Positions 1 to 10,755 of a stretch of DNA of 64,000 nucleotides are shown here, one piece after another (position 1 is the first letter of the stretch; the number at the start of each line of letters is the position of its first letter). The notes below the pieces were generated by a model that saw only the letters and a program-made list of their open reading frames with translations, had not been told where the DNA came from and made no database searches. A program made the position numbers and the translations under genes. The stretch spans positions 116,142,315 through 116,206,314 of the forward strand of contig CM070900.1 of NCBI GenBank assembly GCA_036417435.1. The letters are read 5' to 3'. Origin of the DNA: Inia geoffrensis (Eukaryota; Chordata; Mammalia; Artiodactyla; Iniidae).

Positions 1-832
1 ACAGAATATGTTGAGTATCTGCTTTTGCAACTATTCAAAGGTTACTTTCAATACCTAATTTTTATCAAGTGTGTTGCTGAGGAGATTTTTCTTCCATCTG
101 TAACACCCTGCAGTGTGCTAGCTGCTGCCTTCTATGGTGGGAAATCACGTTGTTTTCCTCTCTGTGTGCTGTAGATAAACCCTCTGAGACTTGTTCAGAC
201 ATCTCTGGGTTCCACATAAATTGCAGTGATGAAGAATATTTGATAACTACACCTTTTTAGGCAGGAAGAAAAAAAAAAAAGAAACTCTTCCAGATTGGAC
301 TGAAGCTGAAATCAAGTCCTGCATTGTTTAACTAATTAATAATTTTAAAATTTAAAATATGTAAACCATTGCAAGTAACAATGTTTTAAAAACTCTTTCA
401 TTATACAAGACGCATAATTTTAATGTTTAACTAATTCACTCTTACTACCATGAGAGTAATACATTTTAATTGTTTTCATCTATCACTTGCATTATTGATC
501 AGGTTTTTTTTTTTTTTTTAACTTTCTTTATTTGGGGGTCAATTCTTCGTTTTTTGACCATTCTCCTAAAAGACCTTATTTCCTTTGCAGCATGTGCTTT
601 GCACTCCCTTGCTTTTTATTTTGTCATGAAAGGTTTTCATATTATACAGTTCAGATCAACTAGAGTTGTCACAAGGTTTCAAGAACACTATCAAACACAG
701 TTGATAAAAATTTACTGAACACAAAAGAAATGAACACAGTTTTAGTTTATCATTTATAATTTGCATTTCATTCTAAATATAGCTAACTGTAGATTATATT
801 AAGTTGGTTTTATTTTTTAAAAATCTATCTTT
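1..832. other. AT-rich single-copy DNA, no gene seen
   Basis: No repeat family or exon was recognised. There is an A tract near 269-281 and a T tract near 505-519. The 82-residue open frame at 470-718 spans the T tract, is rich in Phe and Leu, and resembles no family. Confidence 0.6.
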
Positions 833-1044
833 GGGGGCTTCCCTGGTAGCGCAGTTGTTGAGAGTCTGCCTGCCCGTGCAGGGGACACGGGTACGTGCCC
901 CGGTCCGGGAAGATCCCACATGCCGTGGAGCGGCTGGGCCCGTGAGCCATGGCTGCTGAGCCTGTGCGTCTGGAGCCTGTGCTCTGCAATGGGAGAGGCC
1001 ACAACAGTGAGAGGCCCACGTACCGCAAAAAAAAAAAAAAAAAA
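833..1044 (+). mobile_element. CHR SINE (short cetacean form)
   Basis: A tRNA-Glu-derived, Pol III-type SINE that needs L1 enzymes to move. The head 'gggcttccctggt', the A-box-like 'agcgcagttgt' and the central 'gagcggctgggcccgtgagc' are clear. The body ends in 'taccgc', followed by A18 at 1027-1044. The likely target-site duplication is an imperfect 'aaaatctatctttg' (820-833) versus 'aaaattatctttg' (1041-1053). Open frames on the minus strand here (794-1090 and two others) are SINE sequence, not genes. Confidence 0.95.
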
Positions 1045-1169
1045 TTATCTTTGAACAGTGAAAGGTACTTTGAAATACGTACATAATCAATGTTCAGTTC
1101 TTATTAATCCAAATTCAGACGCCTCTGTTCAGAGTCCGCATATTCCACATGACACCACAAGTTACTAGG

Positions 1170-1345
1170 TAAAGGGTTGATGGGTCTGGATTTGCAAAAT
1201 TCCGGATATAAATCCCAATTTAGCTATTTACTACCTGTTAGATGTTAAAGTTACTTAAATGTCTTACTCTCACTTTTCCAACCCTAAAACAGAGATAATA
1301 ATATTTACTTCATAGGTATGTCATGAGGATTATAAAATATAAATT
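1170..1345 (+). mobile_element. MIR SINE, degraded
   Basis: The order of weakly preserved blocks matches MIR: 'ataaatcccaatttagcta', then 'gttacttaaatgtcttactc', then 'acagagataataatattta' and 'catgaggattataaa'. It is an ancient mammalian SINE with heavy divergence. The following 90 bases are AT-rich and may be degraded tail. Confidence 0.7.
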
Positions 1346-1746
1346 TATAAACATATATAAATATAAACATTATAAATTAGAAAATATGTAGAGCATAATT
1401 GTAGTTATTAATGCTGTTATTTCCATGCGATAATTTTACACAAAATTTTTTCTTAATTCAATAAATTTGAATATTTAAAATAGCATTTCTACTTAAATGG
1501 ATTTGTAACTTAGCAAAAAATGTTATTCTACCAAGAAAGTGAATATCTTACTTAGGCACCAACTTCTTGAAAACTATATTTAAAGGAAGGTTTTTCTGTT
1601 CCATGAGGACAGCTATACAATCTTAATATAATCAATAAAAGAAGGAGCTTTCTCATGGCTTCTCAACTTGAAACACTGAAAGTGCCAGAGGGCAAAACTT
1701 TGAAAGTGAGTTACTTTTACAGACATCTGAGGGCTCCTGGATCTAC
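1346..1746. other. AT-rich single-copy DNA
   Basis: No gene or repeat was recognised between the MIR and the 29-mer tandem. The first part (to about 1440) is runs of ataaa and tata. Confidence 0.5.
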
Positions 1747-1832
1747 ACTGGGGACCTCATTGATGTTGACCACATACTGGGGACCTCACTGATGTTGACC
1801 ACATTCAAAAAAAAAAAAAAAAAAAAAAAAAA
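1747..1832. repeat. 29-bp tandem duplication followed by A26
   Basis: Two head-to-tail copies of a 29-base unit (1747-1775 and 1776-1804) begin 'actggggacctca' and differ at one base. They run directly into 'tc' and a pure A26 tract at 1807-1832. No SINE or L1 body was recognised upstream of the A tract. Confidence 0.85.
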
Positions 1833-2324
1833 GCTGATTACTTATATAAGGTAATGTAACTTTAAATTTGAAATATGGTTATATTTTTCCTCAAGAAATT
1901 TCAGGATGAAAAAAAGACTGAGTCTACTTTGAGATTATAAGAAAGGTGAACAGTAGATATTGAATCACTCTTTCCCAAAGCTTATTTTTCAGTACATTAG
2001 TCTGCATTTATTTGGTGTTACGTATGTGCCACCCACATGGTCATGAGCTCACATACGTTCAGAACTCTGCCATTTAACTTATAGTGAGGTACCCACAGGG
2101 GCACCTTCCCTGATGTACCAGCACAGCTGCTGCTCTAACAGTCATTAAGTGAGTTAATACACAGGGTCAAAAGGCAGATCTACCACTGGAAAGAGAATCT
2201 CAAAACATAACTGTAATACAATTTACTTAAATAGACTATATTTATTTGCTGGAAATAAATTTTCTAAAAACAGAGCTCATTATCTCGACCATCTGGTTCA
2301 AGAGTGAGTATCTGGTGATTCTAA
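1833..2324. other. Unclassified DNA
   Basis: No gene seen. The stretch 2000-2180 is less AT-rich, but I could not assign it to a repeat family. Confidence 0.45.
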
Positions 2325-2660
2325 TTGCAACAAACGTTTATCAAGTGCTAACCAGGAATTAGGCAAGGCATTGGAGACCCAACAATGAGTAGAATACAGA
2401 TTCCTGTCCTTTAAGGATATCCCTGTTTCTGGAGACAGATCATAATAATTATTTGGAACATGTTCATTGTTACTGTAGAGAATGTGTGTGGTCCACGGAG
2501 ATACAGTTGGAGAGTATGCATCCCAGGCTCTCCTGAGCGAGTCTGTGGGAAAATTCTTGGAGGAGGTGGTACAATCAGGAGGGACAGATGGACAATGAAG
2601 GAACAAGGCCATAGCTTGATAACAGGAGAATCCAGGTTGCTTCAGTTATGAGCTTCTCTT
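2325..2660 (-). mobile_element. L2 LINE 3'-part, antisense
   Basis: On the plus strand the reverse of the L2 end is readable: 'caacaaacgtttatcaagtg', then 'attaggcaaggcattggaga' and 'aatgagtagaatacagattc'. Further on, 'ttcttggaggaggtg' matches the L2 block that usually reads as a gain-of-length phrase in antisense. The open frames at 2298-2612 and 2460-2651 lie within this repeat. Confidence 0.65.
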
Positions 2661-3669
2661 TAGTTTCTGTGACAAACAGGGATCAACATCTAAGCAACAC
2701 TGACGTGAACGTGGCAGGTAACTAACGGAGCCTATTTAGGTTTGGATAAAACGAAAAGGAAAATCCCAGGTGGAAGCTAGCTTACCCTTTGTTTTCCAGA
2801 TAGTGTGCTTGCTGCTGCTCCACCACTGGTTTGAAAATAGATTTTTGAAGCGTTGTCTCAGTTTAGTATCTCTTGGTTTATCCTTCGCCTTAAAGTAAGA
2901 GTTACTGTGCAGAGTCCATATGTTTTTGCTGATGCTGCTTAACTCCTTGTCTCAGTTTATTGTATATAGAAACTCTCTTCTTTATTTTAAATGTAATGAG
3001 TAAAATGCATTTCTTTTTTATAAATAAAACTATTCCTGATGGACTCTGTGTAGTTTAAAATCTATCTTAATGGGGAGGCATCTGAAGTATATTTCTATCC
3101 TCCCGAAGAACTATAATGGGGGTAACTTGTCTACATGCAGAGCTCATTTGATGCTGCCAAACCCTTGCAGCCTCCTCAGACTGTCAACAGGAAGTGGGAG
3201 TTCCTTGACCACAAAACCTTTGGAATTGTTAGTATTTTGAGAATACAGTGAATGGGATTTCCTAATGTCTCTTCTCAGAGTTTGGCAACTGGGGTGGTAA
3301 CCAGAGAATTCTTGATGCTGAGCCCTCAGGTCTGGATCATGTTTCCTGTTCATTATCCTGTAGGCTGATCTTGGTAGTTTTTAAGTTCCAATACACAGAA
3401 CATCTGCTTGAAACTTTTTTTTTAGCACTGAAGGAAATTTCTCACTGACTGTTGGGGTGGGCTTTATTGACGAGATCATGTTAATTTTTGTCAGTCTTTG
3501 GATCATGCTAATTTATTCTAAATATTTTCTTAATGTACTCAGAGAGAGTTGTTTTTGATTGAATGCAAAACAACAAATGCAATATATGAAATAGTATTGA
3601 CAATACACCTCAACAAATAGGGTACTGTAAGTATGAACTAAGTAGGTACATATAACTGTATCAGTTTGA
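2661..3669. other. Single-copy or unclassified DNA
   Basis: About 1 kb with no recognised gene, RNA or repeat. Short T runs occur at 3415-3423. Confidence 0.45.
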
Positions 3670-4000
3670 GTGCTCTAGAAGCAGATATGAAGACAGGATA
3701 AGAAGTGCAAGTGATTTATTGGGGGAAATGCCTGTGAAAGATAAAGGGGAGAAGAGTAAGCAGGAAGGCACAGAAGACTTTCAGACTGTAATGCAGGTAT
3801 GACACCTAAGAAAGAAAAGAGGGGAGAAAGAAGAGGCCTGAGTTAAAAGAGCCCCAGATGGCTCTGCAGCTCTTGCAAAGTCTTAGCTAGGCCCAAGGGT
3901 AGCCCCAGAGCAAAAAAAAAAAAAAGCGACTACTAGTAGGGGGCTGCACTGGGCAAGCAAGGCTGAAGTCTAGTTTCCCTACAGTGTTCTGTCCATAACT
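3670..4000. repeat. Probable old interspersed repeat, family not identified
   Basis: The segment 'gtgatttattgggggaaatgcc' followed by a purine-rich stretch has the look of a mammalian dispersed repeat in antisense, but I could not name the family. An A13 run sits near 3911-3925. Confidence 0.3.
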
Positions 4001-4336
4001 GTTAGAAGTTTAGCTAGAACACAACCTCAGCATGAATGCTGAGGTGAATCCTGAATATTTGGCAGCTGGACTCTGTCAGGTAACTCCTCACCGCAGGTTC
4101 TCTCTGAAGGGAGGTCCTGAGCAGTGCGCATCCTTGGCTGCCACACAAGTCTTTCATAATATTTTGCTATCATGGAAGTCTCCCTTACCAGAAAAAAAAA
4201 AAAAAAAGAGATGGGGAGATTTCAAAAACCATTACACTGTAACTAATTATAGTGGTATTTTTGGTAATTTTGACAAAATAATTACTTAAAATATATTGAG
4301 AAGTGAATTTCAAACTCCCACTAAAAGACTTAATTA

Positions 4337-4562
4337 TTTAAGATTGATTTTTTAAATTTTAAATTGGAGTATAGTTGATTAATAATGTTGTGTTAGTTTT
4401 AGGTGTACAGCAAAGTGATTCAGTTATACATACACATGTATCTATTCTTTTTCAAATTCTTTTCCCATTTAGGTTGTTACAGACTATTGAGCAGAGTTCC
4501 CTGTACTATACAGTAGGTCCTTGTTGGTTATCTATTTTAAATATAGCAGTGTGTTTTGACCT
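4337..4562 (-). mobile_element. L1 3' end, antisense (cetartiodactyl type)
   Basis: The plus strand reads the complement of the L1 3' UTR: 'ttggagtatagttgattaat', 'ttaggtgtacagcaaagtga', 'agagttccctgtactataca', then 'ggttatctattttaaatata'. The same blocks occur in sense at 18020-18210 and 26880-26960. It is 5' truncated, and no clean target-site duplication was found. Confidence 0.9.
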
Positions 4563-4684
4563 TAAAACGTCTTAGAGTCATTTAATTTTTCCAACATTAA
4601 TATGAAGTTTGCAAAGATAATAAAAAGACACATATTCTTTGAAAAAGAAAGTTTAGGATTTTATTTCATCATTGTACTAGAAAA

Positions 4685-5428
4685 GAGAATAATCTTGCCC
4701 TTTGAGACAACATGGATAGACCTTGATGGCATTATGCTAAGTGAAACAGTCAGACAGAGAAGGACCAATACTGTATGATCTCACTTGCATGTGGAATCTA
4801 AAACCAACCAACCAACCGAACAAAAACTCAGGGACACAGAATACAGATTGGTTATTGCCAAGAGGCAGGGGGTGAGGAATGGGCAAAATGGGTGAAGATG
4901 GTCAAAAGTTACAAACTTCCAGTTATAAAATAAATAAGTCACAGGGATGTAATGTACAGCATAGTGACTATAGTTAACAATAATGTATATGTGAAAGTTG
5001 TAAAGAGAGTAGATCTTAAAAGTTCTTATCACAAGAAAAAAACAATTTTAACTGTATGGTGATGATGTTAACTAGACTTTTTTATTTTATTTTATTTTAT
5101 TTTATTTTATTTTATTTTATTTTATTTTATTTTGCGGTACAGGGGTCTCTCACTGTTGTGGCCTTTCCCGTTACGGATCACAGGCTCCGGACGCGCAGGC
5201 TCAGCGGCCATGGCTCACGGGCCCAGCCGCTCCGCGGCATGTGGGATCCTCCCGGACCGGGGCACAAACCCGCGTCCGCTGCATCGGCAGGCGGACTTTC
5301 AACCACTGGGCCACGAGGGAAGCCCCAACTAGACTTATTTTGATGGTCATTTTACAATAGATAAAAAAATCAGTATGTTGTATATCTGAAACTAATATAA
5401 TGTATGTCAATTATATCTCAATAAAAAA
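4685..5428 (+). mobile_element. Old L1 3' end, interrupted by a CHR SINE
   Basis: Typical ancient L1 tail: 'acatggatagaccttgatgg', 'ctaagtgaaacagtcagaca', 'gtatgatctcacttgcatgt', a 'gttattgccaagaggcaggg' block, 'taatgtacagcatagtgact' and the terminal 'ctcaataaaaaa'. Sequence to 5079 continues at 5327 after removing the inserted SINE and one copy of the duplication. The reading frames here are remnants without function. Confidence 0.85.
5078..5326 (-). mobile_element. CHR SINE nested in L1, with a (TTTTA)n tail
   Basis: Antisense copy running from the tail side: (TTTTA)n at 5078-5133, then 'gcggtac', the SINE body, and the head ending 'gagggaagcccc' near 5325. A perfect duplication 'aactagactt' flanks it (5070-5079 and 5327-5336). 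The A tail has become an AAAAT-type microsatellite of about 11 units. Open frames at 5056-5343, 5132-5332 and 5201-5410 are SINE-derived. Confidence 0.95.
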
Positions 5429-5439
5429 GGGGAAGAGTA

Positions 5440-5870
5440 ACATAGTCATGAAAAAGTGTTTGAACAATATTTAATATTTTGTGTTAGTAGTATGGGAATT
5501 ATATAAAGGGAAACTAGACACAGAGTTTTGTATAACCTATCCTACTTGGAATCTTCAACTGTACCGAGTGGTACGAGAACATCTTGATAGAGGGCAAAAC
5601 AAGAAAAACACGTGATCCATCATATACAGTATACAAAGTATGTCATGAAACATGTTTTAGGAGAAATGTTAATGGTGGAAGAAAATACCCAAGACTATTA
5701 TTAAAAGAAATAAAATAGTGGAAAACAGTTTGAAAAGGTCATTCCTATTGCCAAATTTATACACCAATATTTTAACAATATTTACCCCAGGGTATTAGGA
5801 TTATATTTCTGTTTGCTTGGGTTTTGTATTTGCAAGTCTTTTACAACAAAAATGTATTATTATTGTCATT
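5440..5870 (+). mobile_element. Probable ancient L1M 3' UTR
   Basis: The part at 5740-5870 resembles the old L1 ending in which a T-rich segment is followed by 'ttttacaacaaaaatgtatt'. The upstream half is less certain. Old and divergent, with approximate boundaries. Confidence 0.45.
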
Positions 5871-5929
5871 TTGAGCAACCGTGTCTATAAATTTTTAGAG
5901 TTAAGGGTAATTGCTAGCAGACAAGTTCA

Positions 5930-5957
5930 TACACACATAAACACACACACACACACA
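5930..5957. repeat. (CA)n microsatellite
   Basis: A short, slightly interrupted CA dinucleotide run. Confidence 0.9.
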
Positions 5958-7053
5958 ATCACTAATGCTTGCAACACAACATCAGCAAGTCAGTGAGAGA
6001 ATTGACATATACCTTCCTTGCACCATCTAATTGTATTATATAATCAAAACTAACAGGTTGAAATATATGTCTGTGTATCTAGTTCTGGTTTGATGAAGCT
6101 TCCATCGAAAACTGTAAAGATACTCAAACTTCTCAGCTATGATCCAGAACAAAAATATCCAGCTCCACCCAATTCCAGCAAATAGCTTTGGCTTTCATGT
6201 GCGGTCATGTGGTCTCTTCCATCAACTTTTCTTAAATCTACATTGCATTTGCTTCGTCTGTGCTTATTTTTGACTGGAAACTTGGATTGTTTATCCAATG
6301 TGTATAAAGAAATAAGGTCAAAGATGCTAGTAAAAGGACATATAGTATATATGATTACAATGGAAAATTAATTGCAGAAATCTTTTTAACTGATAGTGGG
6401 TAGAAGATTACAAATTTGTATAGAATACACTTTCAAGATAAGATATGATTATAAAGGACAAAAAACTAAAGTGCTGTGCCTTTATGATTGAATATAACTG
6501 TTAGCAGAGAAGGGAGAGTTATCTATGAAACAAAAAATGTTTGAGAGTTTGGATAGATATGTAACATCTTTTGGATACTCTTAGTTTAATATTAATTCAG
6601 GGAATAAGTTAGAGTTAGTTTAAGAATATATAAAGGTCAAGCCTGATGAATGTACCACTGATAACACTTTGGATGCAACTAAAATTTGTAGATGCTCTGG
6701 AGCCTGAGAATCAAATTGAGTGGCCAGGTGTGGAGTAAGGGACCCATGTAATCTTTGTGTTGAGATCACCAAGGAGTTGGAGTACATGCTTCAACAGAGT
6801 CCCAAAGTAGGTGAAAGTGATTTATTCTGGAAAATAACGCTTAAACAGAATTTGTGTCACCAGTAAGAAAAGGAGTACACCCACTAGAAAACGCATCCAT
6901 AGACTACCAGCTTGTACCCTTGCCAGTTACCACTGATTTAGGAACAGATGCAGTCATGGGTAGAGTCTTCTCTTTAGTCCAGAGAGTCCTCTATTTAAAA
7001 GTTAATGTTTTTCCCATATTTGAGTAGACATAAACTCTTTGAGAGCCAAAAAT
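5958..7053. other. Single-copy or unclassified DNA
   Basis: About 1.1 kb with no recognised exon, RNA or repeat. Confidence 0.45.
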
Positions 7054-7068
7054 AAAAGACAATGTAGA

Positions 7069-7362
7069 GGGCTTCCCTGGTGGCACAGTGGTTGAGAATG
7101 TGCCTGCTTAATGCAGGGTAGACGGGTTCGAGCCCTGGTCTAGGAAGATCCCACATGCCACAGAGCAACTGAGCACGTGAGCCACAACTACTGAGCCTGC
7201 GCGTCTGGAGCCTGTGCTCCGCAACAAGAGAGGCCGCGACAGTGAGAGGCCCGCGCACCGCGATGAAGAGTGGCCCCCACTTGCCGGAACTAGAGAAAGC
7301 CCTCGCACAGAAACGAAGACCCAACACAGCCAAAAATAAAATAAATTTTAAAAAAATAAAGA
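7069..7362 (+). mobile_element. CHR SINE, long (CHR-1-like) form
   Basis: The head 'gggcttccctggtggcacag' and the B-box-like 'gggttcgagccc' are present. Unlike the other CHR copies, the body continues past 'gcgcaccgc' into 'gaagagtggcccccacttgc', 'actagagaaagccc' and 'acgaagacccaacacagcc' before an AT-rich tail. A 15-bp duplication 'aaaagacaatgtaga' flanks it exactly (7054-7068 and 7363-7377). Substitutions from the usual CHR sequence are more numerous, suggesting an older insertion. Minus-strand open frames at 6995-7333 and 7108-7308 are artefacts of the SINE. Confidence 0.95.
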
Positions 7363-7541
7363 AAAAGACAATGTAGAAATGTAATTGTATTTATAAGTTC
7401 CATTTGCCTTGTCTCTTGCTATAACACAGATCCTTGTTATTAATGCAAACGCGCCCAAAACAGTATATAAAACAGCAAATAAATTGAAATACTCTATGTG
7501 GATAACCGCCTCAAAGTAGATCATTAAAGTGATATTTCCTT

Positions 7542-7665
7542 GCAAGAGGGAAGAGATATGGGAACATATGTATATGTATAACTGATTCACTTTGTTATAA
7601 AGCAGAAACTAACACACCATTGTAAAGCAATTATACCCCAATAAAGATGTTAAAAAAAATTTTTT
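7542..7665 (+). mobile_element. 124-bp 5'-truncated L1 tail with perfect TSD
   Basis: It contains only the last part of the L1 3' UTR: 'gtataactgattcactttg', 'gcagaaactaacacaccatt', 'ttataccccaataaagatg' and an A-rich end. A perfect 15-bp duplication 'aagtgatatttcctt' flanks it (7527-7541 and 7666-7680). The extreme shortness indicates early stop of reverse transcription. Confidence 0.93.
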
Positions 7666-7680
7666 AAGTGATATTTCCTT

Positions 7681-8519
7681 AAAGTGGGCTAACCTAAACC
7701 AAAACAGTAACATAAAAGTATGTGTTTCATAAAAATAAAAAAATGCAACTTTATGAAATGTGAAATATCTTGAATTCTTTATTCCAATACAACCTTTCTA
7801 ACTAAAAATAACTGTTGTAATCATATCAGTTTTAAAGCTAAATTAAGAACATAGAAAATATCAGGAATAGTAAGTGCTTCAGTTTGTCCACTGAAGCTTT
7901 CACTTTGCAGAAAGACAAAAATTTTAGATTTGGGATTAGAAAATCCTGATAAGTGTCTTATCTAAGGAACCTTTTCCATATAATTTTTAGATCAGTGAAT
8001 GGGTCAAACTGTTTAATTCATCTCCATGCTGCCTGAGGCCATTACTCCTTCATCCATAGGAGAAAACCTGAATCTTAGAAGCTCATATCGTAAAGTTATA
8101 TCACTTTTTTCTTCCTCCTCCTTTTCTCTCTGATTTTACCAACTTCTCAGACTTTTCATGTATTTAATATTTCAACCTCTCTATTTCTGCATTTGTCTTT
8201 ATCACAACTCTTGTCATAGTCTGGATAATTTCTGGGTTCATCTAGACTTGGGAACCGATACACCAGTTTTTCTTTTTTGTTAACCTCCTCAGGTTGAAAT
8301 CCCTCTAGCACCAAGCAGTTCAGCCATCCATTACCAGAGCCACACCTTTGATACAGTCATTTTCAGAACTGTTGTACTTTAGAAATATTCAGTTTTTATC
8401 TGTCACTTTCTCAGGACGGTCTCCAGGATTCAGAAATAAAGAAGGCTTATGGAGAAATCAGATTCATATATGTCTTAACAGTCTTAAAAGCTATGAGAAA
8501 GAATAGATAAATTACTTAC
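7681..8519. other. Unclassified DNA, pyrimidine-rich in the middle
   Basis: No gene recognised. The stretch 8100-8300 is rich in C and T and could be a degraded LINE, but no diagnostic block was seen. Confidence 0.4.
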
Positions 8520-9130
8520 GAAGAAATGAAACTGACAGCATCAATAGACGCCAGAAACAAATGGAATAGTGTTTTCAAAGTACTAGGGGAAAATGACTGT
8601 CAAATTAAACTTCCATGATCAGAATTAATGAGTGAAGGTGAAATAATGATACTTTTAGACATACAAAGTCTTGAGAGTTATTCTGCTCATTAACTCTCAC
8701 TAAATGAACTACCATATTACACTGGATTTAAGATGTCATCAATTGTATGATGCACCAATAAAATGAAAATGCTGTTAATTAAACTATGATATGCCCTCAA
8801 TTGTAAAGTGCATCGTCATTACAGAGAGGTTAAAAATATAAAAAACCTGTATTGGAGAATGAATTAAATAAAAATGAATAGAGGAAATACTTCATCAAGA
8901 CGGAGTGAACCCTGAAGGTAGAAATAAGATTTAAGAAACAATACTGAGCAAAGAAACTGGTAAACGTATTTGTAAATACAAGTAAAATCTGACAATCTAA
9001 CAATAATAATAATAACTCTGTGACTTAAAAACAAGATTGAGCTAAAATGCCAGACAACATTAACATGGAACAGAGAGAAAGATCATCTACAATCCTTATA
9101 TAATTTGGGGAAAGGTTAGCAATACTCTTG
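8520..9130 (+). mobile_element. Old L1M fragment with a foreign internal block
   Basis: The segment 'ttcaaagtactaggggaaaa', 'atgactgtcaaattaaac' and 'gaaggtgaaataatgatact' matches the conserved old-L1 block encoding the downstream part of the element. The match resumes at about 8845-9120, with 'taataataataactctgtga' as an L1M 3' UTR feature. Bases 8715-8830 do not look like L1 and may be a separate insertion. Confidence 0.65.
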
Positions 9131-9139
9131 GGCATTGTT

Positions 9140-9605
9140 AAACATTTTAATGGTTACCTGTTAGAAAATAGAAAAAAGTGTTTAATATTCAAATAGGTAA
9201 AGTAAAATCAGAGAAATGTTTATTCATATAACAGGATGTAATAGAGCATTGAGAATGAATGCCTTAGACTTATATCTATAAATATACATAAATCTCAAAA
9301 AACAATGATAAATGAAAAAAGCAAGCTGTAGTGTGATACTGGTACCATAAATCTAAAATTATTTTAAAGCAATATTATAGATTATATATATAAAACCTAT
9401 ATGTGCATGTATGCATGGTTGTGGTATGTATGTGTTATATATATGAAAACATTGAATGGAAAGATATTCACCAAATCTATGATTGTGATGGCCTTTGAAG
9501 AGGGAAGGAGAAGAAAAACTCTGGGGATGGGAACAGAGGGGACTGAACTTTACCTGAAATGTCCTATTTCTATTATTTTAGAGAAATTTGACGAGAATGT
9601 CATAG
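9140..9605 (+). mobile_element. Old L1M 3' end
   Basis: The phrase 'aaatgaaaaaagcaagctg' followed by a 'gtgatactggtaccat' block, an (AT)n-rich part and 'aaagatattcaccaaatc' is the usual order in old L1 3' ends. The 69-residue open frame at 9401-9610 overlaps it and is not a gene. Confidence 0.65.
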
Positions 9606-9789
9606 AATAGTGGTGTTAAGCTTTAGGTGCTGAGACCATAGGGTTTGCCACATTTTTCCTATAATCGTCCATATTTTGAACTCTTAAACACAAGTGTAAC
9701 AACAATTTTAAAAAATCATTATCTTCCTCCCCAGATCTGATCCTCGTCCTGTGTATTAACCCAAGCCAGGAAAATGGATAACTGCTCTT

Positions 9790-10388
9790 TTTCCATACAA
9801 TCAATCACCAATTCCTCCTATTCTAGCCCTTCAGTATCTCTTGATGTCATTTGATTTTTCTCTGCCTTCATTCTTGCTTCTCTCCCCACCCACAATCTAT
9901 TTTCCAAATTGTACCAGGAATGACCTTTCTAAAGGGAAAAATACCTGGCATGTAACTCCCCTACCTAAACGTTTTCAACACTCCTCAAACTCCTTAGTAA
10001 AACATGTAAGGCATTACCTAATCCATCTTTGAACACCTATTTAAGATCATGTCTCTTCCCTTTGCACTCCACACTCCGGCCAACCTAGATGACAGTCAGC
10101 TCTCAGGAAGGTGCAGCTGCTTCACATCAGCCCGGAGCATGCTGTCCAGCCCCACTCCTGTCCTCTAGCCATCTGCCCTCTGGACCGGCAGCCCCAACCA
10201 ATCGTGCAAGACTGGATTATACTCAGATGTCACCTCCCAGGAAAGCATCTTTGTCCCCCTCAAGGCTGTCTTCCTTGCATTTTTTGTGTGCCCCCCGCTT
10301 CCTCCGACTGTGAGGTTTAGCTCCTCATAATGAAACTGCATTATTTTCTAACTTCTCTGACTTTGAACTTCTTGAGGGAAAGGACTCC
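9790..10388 (+). mobile_element. L2 LINE, 5' portion of a split copy
   Basis: In order: 'accaggaatgacctttctaa', 'catgtaactcccctacct', 'caaactccttagtaaaac', a 'actcagatgtcacctcc' block, and 'gaacttcttgagggaaagga'. These are the usual landmarks of the L2 3' region. The final piece of the same L2 resumes at about 10671 beyond a MIR. Open frames at 9841-10032 and 10089-10320 lie in it. Confidence 0.8.
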
Positions 10389-10670
10389 ATAATAACAATA
10401 ACTAGCAAAACAGCTACCATTTACTTACTGATGGCTGAATATTATAGGCCCTGGTCCTGTGCTAGATGACTTGCCTGAATGTCCTTATTTAATCTATCCG
10501 AAAATTGTCCGAAGAAAATTCACTGTCCGTGTCTGTATATAAATGCTCAGAGGTTAGCTGTACAGTAAGAATGTACTCCATTCTCTTTGAGAACCATGGC
10601 TACTAAAGGATGGAGCTCAGCTTCAACTCCAGATGTTTCAACTCAAGAACATTCATCATTAACCACCATC
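10389..10670 (-). mobile_element. MIR SINE inserted in L2
   Basis: The plus strand shows the MIR complement: 'gctaccatttacttactgat', 'cctgtgctagatgactt', 'gtccttatttaatc', 'aaatgctcagaggttag' and 'cattaaccaccatctcct'. L2 sequence lies on both sides, so the MIR is the later insertion. Confidence 0.75.
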
Positions 10671-10755
10671 TCCTACCATTAGTTCCCAAATCCTTGTACA
10701 ACAGCACCTCATACACAGCAGGCACTCAATGAACATATTTTAAAGGAAGGAAATA
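10671..10755 (+). mobile_element. L2 LINE, 3' terminal piece of the split copy
   Basis: The terminal L2 phrase 'cacagcaggcactcaatgaa' is followed by a degraded AAGG tail. It completes the L2 begun at 9790. Confidence 0.75.

Noticed and set aside
5056..5343. Open frame of 95 residues, and similar frames at 794-1090, 6995-7333, 51423-51695, 57731-58103 and 62486-62872
   Set aside because: All are translations of CHR SINEs. The same peptide pieces recur at each copy on both strands.
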